From positions 1-53,856 of the forward strand of contig JAEUKP010000007.1 of the NCBI GenBank assembly GCA_016794145.1: a stretch of 53,856 nt of DNA. Reading direction: 5' to 3'. The notes below the pieces were generated by a model. It was not told where the DNA came from. It searched no databases and was given only the letters and a program-made list of their open reading frames with translations. Shown in pieces: positions 1 through 7,716 of this stretch. This DNA is from Alphaproteobacteria bacterium. Its GTDB lineage: Bacteria; Pseudomonadota; Alphaproteobacteria; Micavibrionales; Micavibrionaceae. The translations under genes and the position numbers were made by a program. The first letter of the stretch is position 1; every line of letters begins with the position of its first letter.

Positions 1-143
1 GGCTATGGACTTACAATAACGAACGCCCTAATATGGGCATCGGCGGCATCACCCCAGCCATGAAGCTGGCTCAGGCCGCCAAAGGAAGTTACTTAAACCA
101 ACATTCTACTTCCAACCCCTATTAATTTAGGGAGGATTACCAG
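1..143 (+). mobile_element. Right end of an IS3-family insertion sequence
   Basis: The window opens inside an insertion sequence. It holds the last codons of an IS3-type transposase, and the sequence after the stop (ttagggaggattacca, about 128-143) would read as a terminal repeat beginning TGGTAATCCTCCC on the other strand. The exact end is inferred from where homology to a csbD-like gene resumes. The left end lies outside the window. Confidence 0.6.
3..125 (+). CDS. IS3-family transposase OrfB, C-terminal fragment
   Basis: This is the final 40 codons of a DDE transposase of the IS3 family, cut by the window edge. The reading frame contains WTYNNERPNMGIGGITPAMK, the highly conserved C-terminal part of the OrfB integrase core (family knowledge: YNxxRPH/NxxLGxxTP). 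The stop is taa at 123-125. The frame continues without a shift into the csbD-like fragment behind it, as expected if the element interrupted that gene. Whether the transposase is intact cannot be seen here. Confidence 0.8.
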   Translation, partial: LWTYNNERPNMGIGGITPAMKLAQAAKGSYLNQHSTSNPY

Positions 144-242
144 GAGGATAGTTTTTACGGCAAGTTAAAAGAAAAATATGGCATTGCCCGTGAAGAAGGG
201 GAGAAGCGCCTAAAAGAAATTGTCGATAGATATGATCAATAA
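132..242 (+). pseudogene. CsbD-like stress protein, C-terminal remnant
   Basis: Reading from about 132 to the taa at 240-242 gives 36 residues containing FYGKLKEKYGIAREEGEKRL. This matches the C-terminal half of CsbD-family proteins (typically about 60 residues, ending like LVGKIQERYGIxxEEAEKQ). No start codon or N-terminal half is present, because the IS3 element ends directly upstream. It is therefore the downstream stump of a gene broken by the insertion. CsbD proteins are small hydrophilic general-stress proteins, which fits the neighbouring response regulator, but function is gone here unless the other half is re-fused. Confidence 0.6.
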
Positions 243-470
243 TTTACTGATGAAAAGCGAATTTATCCTGGCTTTTCCATTAAAAATTGACACTCATCTG
301 CAATCACAGGCTTTTTACTTTGAAAGGGCTAACAGATTCTCTTGCGTTACAGTTCCTGTTAGCAGTAATGAATTAAATATTGCGCGGTGGGAAACAGATG
401 GAGGGTATATTTCTAGAGTAACAGAAACTCCTCTGACCGGGAATGTCTGATGCCGATGATAATATAGTAG

Positions 471-506
471 CATATACCCCCTAGATATATAGTCGGGGGG
501 TATATG
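471..506. terminator. Perfect 11-bp inverted repeat, probable terminator
   Basis: The arms catatacccccc-type (471-481) and gggggtatatg (496-506) are exact reverse complements around a 14-nt AT-rich loop. It lies seven bases beyond the stop of the minus-strand response regulator, so a role in ending that transcript is likely, although no clear T tract follows on either strand. The rest of 243-512 holds no gene I can support; the short open frames there look random. Confidence 0.45.
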
Positions 507-512
507 TCTGCC

Positions 513-1178
513 CTAGGATAAAAATTCCATTCTATAGCCAATCCCTAATTCTGTTTTAATAATGCTCGGGTTTGCAGGGTCAACCTCTATCTTCTCACGA
601 ATTTGACCAATGAAAACTCTTAAATACTGAATATCGTCAGCATGTCCAGGACCCCACACCTCTTTTAAAATATCACGGTGACCAAGCATCTTGCCGCAAT
701 TGATGATCATATATTTTAGTAATTTATATTCCTTGGGCGTGAATGCGAGCAATTTTTTATCTAAGAAAACCTCATGACGAACGAGATCAATTCGTAATGG
801 CCCATTTGATAAAACTGGCTCGCCTGCTTCATGTACAGCGGATTTACGGAGAGATGCATTAATGCGTGCGCGCAGAACATCTGTGTTAAACGGCTTTATA
901 ACGTAATCATCTGCACCAAAATTCAATCCATGAATAATATCTTCATCGGCTTTTCTTGACGATACAATAATCACTGGGGTTTGTGACCATTCACGAATAG
1001 AAGATACTATTTCCTTACCCGTCATATCTGGCATATCAAAATCAATCAGGATAATGTCAGGCGATATTGAGACACATAAACGAACTGCCTGGGCACCCGA
1101 TAAACACTCGACAACTTCAAACTCATTTTTATCAAGAACAATATCCAAAATTTTATAAGTCTGGGGGGGCATGGTCAA
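513..1178 (-). CDS. OmpR/KdpE-type response regulator, frameshifted near its start
   Basis: A two-component response regulator: receiver domain followed by an OmpR-type winged helix (FTPKEYKLLKYMI ... IGQIREKIE ... GIGYRM). The phospho-acceptor Asp is in LIDFDMPDMTG, with the switch Ser in VIIVSSRK and Lys in VIKPFN. The open frame shown starts at a TTG (1178) and lacks receiver strand 1. A second frame starting at ATG 1215 supplies it (KNIILVVDHAP) but stops at 1153. The two frames meet in a run of seven C on the coding strand (G7 at 1163-1169); six C would fuse them cleanly into a gene of 513-1215. The acidic pocket reads VVDH rather than the usual VDD/E. It could be a sequencing error, a decayed gene or a slippage-controlled one. 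A CsbD-like stump and an IS end lie next to it. Confidence 0.75.
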   Translation of the reverse strand: MTMPPQTYKILDIVLDKNEFEVVECLSGAQAVRLCVSISPDIILIDFDMPDMTGKEIVSSIREWSQTPVIIVSSRKADEDIIHGLNFGADDYVIKPFNTDVLRARINASLRKSAVHEAGEPVLSNGPLRIDLVRHEVFLDKKLLAFTPKEYKLLKYMIINCGKMLGHRDILKEVWGPGHADDIQYLRVFIGQIREKIEVDPANPSIIKTELGIGYRMEFLS

Positions 1179-1347
1179 CGACCAGAATGATGTTCTTTTT
1201 CTTATGTGTGTTCATAACCCATTCATAACACCGACACCCTATAATTGCACCCGCATCGCATGTGGTTTGACAGATGCAAAATATTTATAAACAAATTTTT
1301 GTGACTGCTCACCCATAGCCGCGGGAGTAGCACTGCCTTACAGCATT

Positions 1348-2409
1348 TTAATATGGCATTGTATAACGTTGATAGACGGCGTGAATCTCGCGTAAAACGT
1401 CTTCTGACAAGGTTGCGTTGAAGGCAGCGATATTGCTTTTGAGTTGATCCAGTGTTGTGGCGCCGATAATGGTGGAGGTCACAAAGCTTTGGTGATCCAC
1501 GAATTTCAACGCCATTTCTGTTGGACTCAGGCCGTGTTTGGTTGCCACGGCCAGATAGCCCTCGACCGCGGCGTGGGCCAATGGGGTGTTCCGAAAGCTG
1601 TCAAAGCTGTGACGGAGCTGTTTTTCAACATCCCATCTGGATCCGGCGGGCGTTGTATTGTTTTTATATTTTCCGCTGAGCATGCCTGTGGCCAAAGGTG
1701 ACCAAGGCAGATAGGACACATCTTCGCGGACACAGACTTCGGCCAGATAGGGATCATCCGATCGATTAAGCAAAGAGAATTCATTCTGGATCGCGTGGGG
1801 GCGGGGGAGAGAGAGTTGATCGGACAATTGCAAGTATTTCATGATTCCCCAAGCGGTATCATCGGATAGTCCCATAAAACGAACTTTTCCAGCCGCCACA
1901 ACGTCGCCTATAGCAGAAAGAATATCGCGCAAATTATCTTCAATTTCGGCGGTCTTTGCCGCGGTAAAATCAATCTTTCCGGCATGATTTTGTCCGAAAT
2001 GCGGGAAGGGGCGATTGGGCCAATGCAATTGGTACAGGTCGATATAATCGGTTTTTAACCGGGCCAAGGATCCATCCACGGCGGCGCGGACGCTGGCTCC
2101 GGTCAGTTTTTCACCGTTGCGGATCCACGGAATCCCAGGGCCTGCAACTTTTGTGGCCAGAATAATGTCATTACGACGTCCGCTTTTTTGAAACCAACTG
2201 CCAATATATTCTTCGGTGCGACCTTGGGTCGGGGCGCTGGTCGGGACGGCGTAGAGTTCTGCCGTATCAAAGAAATTTACTCCCTGTGCGACGGCATAAT
2301 CCATTTGGTTGTGCGCGTCGTCTTCGGTGTTTTGTTGCCCCCATGTCATTGTTCCAAGGCACACGCGGGACACGTTGAGGCCTGTACGGCCAAGAGGAGA
2401 ATATTTCAT
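1348..2409 (-). CDS. Aldo/keto reductase (Tas/YajO type)
   Basis: A 353-residue NADPH-dependent aldo/keto reductase of the Tas/YajO branch. The start at 2409 gives MKYSPLGRTGLNVSRVCLGT, the standard N-terminus; an open frame continues upstream but would run through the rpsI terminator into rpsI. AAGGA lies about 9 nt upstream. Family residues are visible: the catalytic Asp and Tyr in FFDTAELY, Lys in ATKVAG, and His in YQLHWPN. The insertion PTSAPTQGRTEEYIGSW is the Tas-type loop. The substrate is unknown; this family reduces aldehydes and ketones. It lies downstream of rplM-rpsI on the same strand but behind a strong terminator, so it is probably transcribed on its own. Confidence 0.88.
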   Translation of the reverse strand: MKYSPLGRTGLNVSRVCLGTMTWGQQNTEDDAHNQMDYAVAQGVNFFDTAELYAVPTSAPTQGRTEEYIGSWFQKSGRRNDIILATKVAGPGIPWIRNGEKLTGASVRAAVDGSLARLKTDYIDLYQLHWPNRPFPHFGQNHAGKIDFTAAKTAEIEDNLRDILSAIGDVVAAGKVRFMGLSDDTAWGIMKYLQLSDQLSLPRPHAIQNEFSLLNRSDDPYLAEVCVREDVSYLPWSPLATGMLSGKYKNNTTPAGSRWDVEKQLRHSFDSFRNTPLAHAAVEGYLAVATKHGLSPTEMALKFVDHQSFVTSTIIGATTLDQLKSNIAAFNATLSEDVLREIHAVYQRYTMPY

Positions 2410-2450
2410 CGGAGGATTCCTTATTAAAGTGATAGAAACCAATATAAGAA

Positions 2451-2477
2451 AAAACGGGCTGAAATCCAGCCCGTTTT
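2451..2477 (-). terminator. Rho-independent terminator of rplM-rpsI
   Basis: An exact 11-bp stem (aaaacgggctg at 2451-2461, cagcccgtttt at 2467-2477) with a 5-nt loop. On the minus strand it is followed by T-rich sequence. It sits 26 nt after the rpsI stop and before the aldo/keto reductase start. Confidence 0.85.
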
Positions 2478-2503
2478 GAAATATGTGATAAAAAAAGAAA
2501 AGC

Positions 2504-2980
2504 TTAACGCTTGACCCACTGTTTTGCGCGGCGGGCTTTGTGCAAACCAACCTTTTTACGTTCCACAGCACGGGAGTCACGTGTGAGCATACCAGCTGAT
2601 TTTAATGCGCCGCGAAGTTCAGGTTCGAAGTATTGTAAAGCGCGGGAAATCCCGTGACGGATGGCCCCAGCTTGGCCGGACAAACCACCACCCGATACGG
2701 TGCACATGACGTCGAATTGGTTAACGCGGTTCACGATCAGGAAAGGTTGGTTCAGAACCAACAGGTGTGTTTGACGGCCAAAATAAACATCTTGTTCACG
2801 TCCATTAACAACCACTTTTCCACGACCTGGTTTCAACCAAACACGTGCCACCGCATTTTTACGGCGACCAGTACCATAGGCGCGACCTTGTTTATCGATC
2901 TTAGGCTCACGGACTTTAACTTCTACATCAGCAGAGGTCGGTAAGTCTTTCAAATTATTAACAGTTTCAGTTTTTGCCAT
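2504..2980 (-). CDS. rpsI: 30S ribosomal protein S9
   Basis: A 158-residue S9 that binds 16S rRNA in the small-subunit head; its C-terminal tail contacts P-site tRNA. The sequence shows the family core ([37 protein letters not shown]) and the conserved end [16 protein letters not shown]. The N-terminal extension of about 30 residues is usual in alphaproteobacteria. It follows rplM by 5 bp, the universal rplM-rpsI pair, and shares its promoter. Confidence 0.97.
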   Translation of the reverse strand: MAKTETVNNLKDLPTSADVEVKVREPKIDKQGRAYGTGRRKNAVARVWLKPGRGKVVVNGREQDVYFGRQTHLLVLNQPFLIVNRVNQFDVMCTVSGGGLSGQAGAIRHGISRALQYFEPELRGALKSAGMLTRDSRAVERKKVGLHKARRAKQWVKR

Positions 2981-2985
2981 GGCGA

Positions 2986-3450
2986 TTATCCTCTGACTGT
3001 GTTTTTAGAGTTCATGGATGCAACATCAAGAACTTCAGGGTTCTGCGCTGCATGAGGATGGTCCGCACCTGGATAAACGCGAAGATTTGTCAGGCATTTA
3101 CGTCCCATTGGTCCTTCTGGTAGCATACGCTCAACAGCTTTCATAATGACGCGCTCTGGATATTTGCCTTCAAGAATTTGGCCTTTAGAGCGATCTTTAA
3201 TTCCACCAGGGTGACCAGTATGCCAATAGAAACGTGATTGATTGTATTTATCACCAGTCAATTTCACTTTATCAGCATTAATGACGATCACATAGTCGCC
3301 AGTGTCCATATGGGGGGTAAAGCTTGGCTTATGTTTGCCGCGTAGACGCAAAGACAAAATCGAAGCCAAACGGCCCAGGACTAGTCCTTCTGCATCAACG
3401 ACAATCCATTTCTTCTGAATATCAGAAGGTTTGGCGGAAAAGGTTTTCAT
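2986..3450 (-). CDS. rplM: 50S ribosomal protein L13
   Basis: A 154-residue L13, an early-assembly 23S rRNA-binding protein. Typical blocks are present: [16 protein letters not shown] near the N-terminus, [16 protein letters not shown], and the [25 protein letters not shown] segment. It begins the rplM-rpsI operon. The roughly 210 bp upstream, between here and holB, is AT-rich and must hold the promoter, but I see no unambiguous -35/-10 pair. Confidence 0.97.
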   Translation of the reverse strand: MKTFSAKPSDIQKKWIVVDAEGLVLGRLASILSLRLRGKHKPSFTPHMDTGDYVIVINADKVKLTGDKYNQSRFYWHTGHPGGIKDRSKGQILEGKYPERVIMKAVERMLPEGPMGRKCLTNLRVYPGADHPHAAQNPEVLDVASMNSKNTVRG

Positions 3451-3661
3451 ACCGTATTGTCCTTCAATGGGGGTTGTTAAAAACTGAGTATCTTGTAACC
3501 ATTGAAAATCAAGCTGTCAATATAATCTTTCATTTTTGATTTTAAATTATTTATTTAAAATCAATGACTTATGTATTAATGGTATTATTTTACCTGTTTT
3601 TATTCGCTCTTTCTATGATTTTTAGACAAAAATAGCTTCAATTCCTTTGATAGGGATATGT

Positions 3662-4813
3662 TTATTCAAAGACCATATAAGCACCCATAATCAGGAATCG
3701 TTTATCCAAATTCCCTGATTGGCACTTATCAAAATGGATTCGGAGATCATCATGGATTTTCAGTTTTCGTCCCAATGGGGCAGATTTAAGGCGATCAAAG
3801 CCGTTTATTTTATTGCGTACTATTCCACTCGCGACCCAGAGCATCGTTTCCTTGAAAATGCGCTGAGAATCATCGTTGCCTTTATTTCCAAAGAAATCTG
3901 CAAATATCTGGATGTCATTCCAACGCAGCCCTTGCCCGTCTTGTAACAATCCGATCGCTTGCCCAATCAGATCTGCATGTTGCCCATCGGCATATTCCAA
4001 GGCTGCTCCTAATGAGCCTTCGGCCATGCTGATAATCAAAGGTATTTGATGATCAGGACAACGACCAAGCAAGCTCCTCCGAATATCATCATCTGGAAGT
4101 GGAGCAAATGGAATATGGACACATCGGGAATAGATAGTCGGCAACAATGCGCCTGCGCGGTGTGCAATTAGAATCAGTAGGGCTTTTTCTGGGGGTTCTT
4201 CTAAAATCTTTAACAGTGAATTCTGTGATGACCGAGTCATCGTATCTGCATCATCAACAATTACAATACGCCATCCACTTTCTACCGACGCTGTTTTACG
4301 CATAAACGGAGCAATCTTGCGGATTTCTTCTACGGGAAGACTTCCCCTTATTCGACCCGTTTTTTCATCAAATGGTCGTTCAATCAATAATAAATCGGGA
4401 TTTCCACCACTTGCAACGCGTGCAAAAACAGGGTCTGTCGGTGAAGTATACAAAGAGGAAGAGGGGGTGGGCGAAGAGGGGCGCGCGAGTGTTTCCCCAA
4501 ATAATCCCGAACTGTCTTCAGATTTATGATCCTTAGAAAATAAATACCGAGCCAAACGATAGGCCATAACGCTTTTTCCAACACCTTCAAGCCCTGAAAA
4601 AATGAACCCATGCGGAAAACGATGATGGTCAAGCATATACAATAATTGTTGTTCGATTGATGTGTGGCCAATCAATATTTCTGTCGCACGTGGCGTTGGC
4701 ATATCTGCGGGAGGGGCAGAGGACTGGGGAGGGAGATCAAAAAGATTTTCGTCTTCCTCATCTAGAAAGATTTTATGATCTTCATCATCTATATTATCAA
4801 AAAGCATCGTCAT
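3662..4813 (-). CDS. holB: DNA polymerase III delta' subunit
   Basis: The clamp-loader delta' subunit (383 residues), an AAA+ protein that opens the sliding clamp together with delta and tau/gamma. Seen: a P-loop GLEGVGKS near residue 80, a Walker B region IVIVDDADTM, the sensor and RFC-type segment NSLLKILEEPPEKALLILIAHR, and the SRC motif in IYSRCVHI. The four-cysteine zinc module of the E. coli protein is absent and is replaced by a Ser/Pro-rich loop at about residues 95-130. An acidic N-terminal extension of about 40 residues precedes the core. ATG at 4807 (MLFDN) is an alternative start two codons in. It is not next to tmk, its common partner. Confidence 0.9.
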   Translation of the reverse strand: MTMLFDNIDDEDHKIFLDEEDENLFDLPPQSSAPPADMPTPRATEILIGHTSIEQQLLYMLDHHRFPHGFIFSGLEGVGKSVMAYRLARYLFSKDHKSEDSSGLFGETLARPSSPTPSSSLYTSPTDPVFARVASGGNPDLLLIERPFDEKTGRIRGSLPVEEIRKIAPFMRKTASVESGWRIVIVDDADTMTRSSQNSLLKILEEPPEKALLILIAHRAGALLPTIYSRCVHIPFAPLPDDDIRRSLLGRCPDHQIPLIISMAEGSLGAALEYADGQHADLIGQAIGLLQDGQGLRWNDIQIFADFFGNKGNDDSQRIFKETMLWVASGIVRNKINGFDRLKSAPLGRKLKIHDDLRIHFDKCQSGNLDKRFLIMGAYMVFE

Positions 4814-5084
4814 TCGTTTTCTGTCATCTTTTTATAAGAATCGAATTTCAGGAGGTCATTGCGATTAAGGCCTTAATAAGATGAAGTCTAATCTGTCCTT
4901 TTTTTTCCGCAAGCAACAAATGCAATCGTGACCACGAAACTCTCACAAAGCGATTGAAAGTAACGCCTCCTCTTACGCTTCAGAAAAAAAGGATTAGAGA
5001 TGAAGTAAGTATAAGGTTCTTCGTGGCCTTCGTGCGATTTGTTCTTCAAAATCCGAAGAATCCCTTTTTTTTAGGCTCTTTTGT

Positions 5085-5603
5085 TTACGCTCTTAAGCCA
5101 GAAAGTTTTTCCCCGATCTGCCTGATACTTTCGTCTGCCAATGTCGCCGCTTTTGCAGGGGAAAGTTTTTGTTCAATAATAGATGTTGTCGCTGTGATAG
5201 CAAGTTCAGCAGCATATCGCCGAATATCATCAATTGCAGCCTGTTCCATCTGTTCAAGCCGCGCTGTCAGCATCAATTCCCGACGAGCCAGAGTGTCGGT
5301 CAACTCTTTTTCCGCCTGAATGCGAATATCATGGGCTTGTTGTTTTGCTTTTGCAATAATGCGGTCGGCTTCGACGGATGCATTTTGTAAGCTTGTTTTG
5401 TACTCTTTCAAGAGGGTTTCAGCTTCGGTTTGTAATCTTTCAGCACTAGAAATTTCGTGCCGAATTTTATCAATTTTAGTATCCAAAATCCCCAAAACAG
5501 ATTTTCGTCCAAATATAAATGCCAAAACCACAAAGGCTGAAAAAGAAAAAACAAGCCACAATGTGGGATCATGAAGGAGGGGAGAGGTCGCTGTGTGTTC
5601 CAT
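5085..5603 (-). CDS. atpF: F0F1 ATP synthase subunit b
   Basis: The peripheral-stalk subunit b (172 residues) that links the membrane F0 sector to F1. One N-terminal membrane helix (LWLVFSFSAFVVLAFIFG, about 16-33) is followed by a long charged coiled coil ending in EKLSGLRA. It is the last gene of the F0 operon, 8 bp after the paralogous b' gene. The following 271 bp up to holB (4814-5084) contains no supportable gene. Confidence 0.93.
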   Translation of the reverse strand: MEHTATSPLLHDPTLWLVFSFSAFVVLAFIFGRKSVLGILDTKIDKIRHEISSAERLQTEAETLLKEYKTSLQNASVEADRIIAKAKQQAHDIRIQAEKELTDTLARRELMLTARLEQMEQAAIDDIRRYAAELAITATTSIIEQKLSPAKAATLADESIRQIGEKLSGLRA

Positions 5604-5611
5604 TTTTAAAC

Positions 5612-6214
5612 CTACGCCACTTTTCGGGATTGACTGAGTAATTTAACAACATCCTCTGCCCCAGATTCAGAGGCAGGAATTCCCGCAATCTTTTCTGCAG
5701 CCTGAGTTGCCAAAGCAACAACAATTTTCTCCATGTCTTCCATGGCAGTTTTTTTTGCGGCAGTAATTTTTTCTTCGGTATCTATGACCTTTTGATCATA
5801 ATGGGACCTGAATTCTGTAAGCGCACCAGACAGCGCCGCTTTAGCCGTTGTCTCTGTTTCGCTGATATGGCGGGCCGCTGTATGGCTTGCAGCTTTATAG
5901 GCGGCATTGACTTCGTTTTTTAAAATCTCGGCCTCAGCGGACAAAGCTTCTGCCTTTTGGATATGATCTGCAATATAAGACGCTCGGGTTTCAATTGTTT
6001 CTCCCAAAGATGGAATAACGGATTTCCCGAAAATCATATAAAGCAAGGTAAAAAATACGGCCAGCCAGAATAACTGGCTGGGCCATGATGTGGGGTCAAA
6101 TTGTGGAAGGCCACCACCACCGGATCCATGAGCTTCACCCTCTGCGAATGCTTGTGAAGACATTAGCAATGTGCAAATCAAAGAGAGAGTCGTGGTCTTG
6201 ATCATTTTCAACAT
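5612..6214 (-). CDS. atpF': F0F1 ATP synthase subunit b'
   Basis: The divergent second b subunit found in alphaproteobacteria and phototrophs, forming a b/b' heterodimer in the peripheral stalk. At 200 residues it is longer than b because of a signal-like hydrophobic N-terminus (SLICTLLMSSQAFAEG) and a His/Gly-rich stretch ahead of the membrane helix (SQLFWLAVFFTLLYMIFG). A coiled coil rich in Ala, Glu and Lys follows. Whether the first hydrophobic segment is cleaved cannot be told from sequence. It sits between atpE and atpF on the same strand. Confidence 0.92.
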   Translation of the reverse strand: MLKMIKTTTLSLICTLLMSSQAFAEGEAHGSGGGGLPQFDPTSWPSQLFWLAVFFTLLYMIFGKSVIPSLGETIETRASYIADHIQKAEALSAEAEILKNEVNAAYKAASHTAARHISETETTAKAALSGALTEFRSHYDQKVIDTEEKITAAKKTAMEDMEKIVVALATQAAEKIAGIPASESGAEDVVKLLSQSRKVA

Positions 6215-6246
6215 GGGCCTATCCAGGTTTCAACAAATGGGTTTAT

Positions 6247-6474
6247 CTACTTTGCAAATACAAGGTAGAAAGCAATCAGAAGAGCAAAAATACCCAATGC
6301 TTCCGTCACAGCGAATGTGAACATAAATTTTTTGTCAAGCAATGGGGCTGCGCCTGGATTGCGTCCGATAGCTTCGTTATAAGCTGCGAAAATCTTTCCA
6401 AGACCAAGCCCAATCCCTGCAAGAGGAAGAAGGGCGATTGCGCCAGCCAAGAGTCTTACTGCTTCAGTTTCCAT
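6247..6474 (-). CDS. atpE: F0F1 ATP synthase subunit c
   Basis: The proteolipid that forms the rotating c ring (75 residues). It shows two membrane helices, the polar loop GRNPGA at 37-42, and the ion-carrying Glu58 in TFAVTEALGIF. The residues around Glu58 are of the proton type; I do not see the Na+-coordinating pattern. It lies between atpB and the b' gene in the standard alphaproteobacterial F0 order. Confidence 0.96.
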   Translation of the reverse strand: METEAVRLLAGAIALLPLAGIGLGLGKIFAAYNEAIGRNPGAAPLLDKKFMFTFAVTEALGIFALLIAFYLVFAK

Positions 6475-6545
6475 TTTTTAGTTCCTTTTTAGTGGTTGTA
6501 ATAAAGTTGAAGTGCTTAAAATCCTTATTCCTCATACCGTAGCTT

Positions 6546-7301
6546 TTAATGTTCGATTTCCATTGTATCTTTCAAATAGATACATGTGAGAACTGCAAAC
6601 ACATAAGCCTGAATAAAGGCGATGAAGAATTCAAAACCAATCATAACAATGTTAAAGGCAATGGGAAGCAATGTCCCAAGCCAGGCAATGCCGCCGACAC
6701 TTGCAAACATAATTGCAAATCCAGCAATAACCTTCATTAAAACATGCCCTGCAACCATATTTGCAAACAAACGAACAGACAAGGTAATAGGCCGAGAGAT
6801 GAAAGACACGATTTCAATCAGGACAACCAGCCATAAAAGCCACATGGGAACACCTGGTGGTACGAATAAACTGAAAAAATGGGTGCCGTGACGGACAATG
6901 CCAATAATCAGAACGGTAAAAAAGACCATAAGAGCAAGTCCCGCAGTAACAGCAAGATGACTCGTATAGGTAAAAGAATAAGGGACCATGCCCAAGAAAT
7001 TTCCTACCAAAACCATCACAAACAAAGTAAAGACAAGAGGAAAATATTGTTTTGCGGTTCCGCCCTTACTTCCAATATTTTCTGAAATCAGGTTTTCAAC
7101 AAAATTATACAGGCCCTCAGCGGCAACTTGAATGCGGCCCGGAATCATGGCTTTACGTTCAGATGCGATTGTCAATCCAACGATAGACAAAACGGCGCCA
7201 ATCAACATCCAGAGAGACGAGTTTGTGAAAGAGAGATCAACACCCCCGACATGAAACGGGATAAGTGTTGCAATCTGAAACTGATGCATCGGGTCGGCCA
7301 A
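6546..7301 (-). CDS. atpB: F0F1 ATP synthase subunit a
   Basis: The membrane stator subunit that forms the two proton half-channels (about 251 residues). The essential Arg is in LSVRLFANMVAGHVLM, and the C-terminal helix GFEFFIAFIQAYVFAVLTCIYL carries the conserved polar residues. I place the start at TTG 7301 (MADPMHQF), because AGTGAGGA lies five bases upstream and the family starts this way. The GTG at 7313 that would lengthen it by four residues is itself part of that ribosome-binding sequence. It follows atpI in the F0 operon. Confidence 0.93.
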   Translation of the reverse strand: MADPMHQFQIATLIPFHVGGVDLSFTNSSLWMLIGAVLSIVGLTIASERKAMIPGRIQVAAEGLYNFVENLISENIGSKGGTAKQYFPLVFTLFVMVLVGNFLGMVPYSFTYTSHLAVTAGLALMVFFTVLIIGIVRHGTHFFSLFVPPGVPMWLLWLVVLIEIVSFISRPITLSVRLFANMVAGHVLMKVIAGFAIMFASVGGIAWLGTLLPIAFNIVMIGFEFFIAFIQAYVFAVLTCIYLKDTMEIEH

Positions 7302-7346
7302 GGTGTTCCTCACTTTTGAGTGTTTGGGGCTCTTTTTGGTCAGCTC

Positions 7347-7709
7347 TTATTCAGGTTTATCACCTAAAATTTGCGCTTTTCTACCTTGTTTTGGCGTGTC
7401 TTGCAACCGTTTTAAATCAAGTGGAGTCTGAATATTTCGGGAAAGACGATAAATTCGCCAAAAACCAGCGCAAACCCCAAGTAACGCAAGGGTTAGGAAA
7501 AACACATGGCCTGTGGAAAACAGATGATCCAAACCCACCCCGATCCCTCCACACACCAAAGGTGTCATAATCAATTCATAGGCCGCACCCAACCCTTGTT
7601 TATCTTCGGGTGTTTCTGCGTTTTCCGACGATTCGGTTTTCAGGGAAGGATTGGTATCCTCTTTCAGGGCTGCAATGCGTTTTTGTAAGTCAGAGATATC
7701 GTGGGGCAT
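7347..7709 (-). CDS. atpI: ATP synthase assembly protein AtpI
   Basis: A small membrane protein (120 residues) of the AtpI/I-subunit family that assists c-ring assembly. A hydrophilic N-terminus is followed by two predicted helices (YELIMTPLVCGGIGVGLDHLF and VFFLTLALLGVCAGFWRIYRL), with the conserved Gly and Leu-Asp pattern between them. It is the first F0 gene and starts only 7 bp after the smc stop, so the F0 genes are probably co-transcribed with the DsbA-like gene and smc. Confidence 0.88.
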   Translation of the reverse strand: MPHDISDLQKRIAALKEDTNPSLKTESSENAETPEDKQGLGAAYELIMTPLVCGGIGVGLDHLFSTGHVFFLTLALLGVCAGFWRIYRLSRNIQTPLDLKRLQDTPKQGRKAQILGDKPE

Positions 7710-7716
7710 TTAATAA

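Noticed and set aside
220..450. 76-codon open frame after the csbD remnant
   Set aside because: No ribosome-binding site, no family sequence, and it begins inside the csbD fragment in another frame.
4954..5319. 121-codon plus-strand open frame over the end of atpF
   Set aside because: Most of it is the antisense of atpF, a shadow frame.
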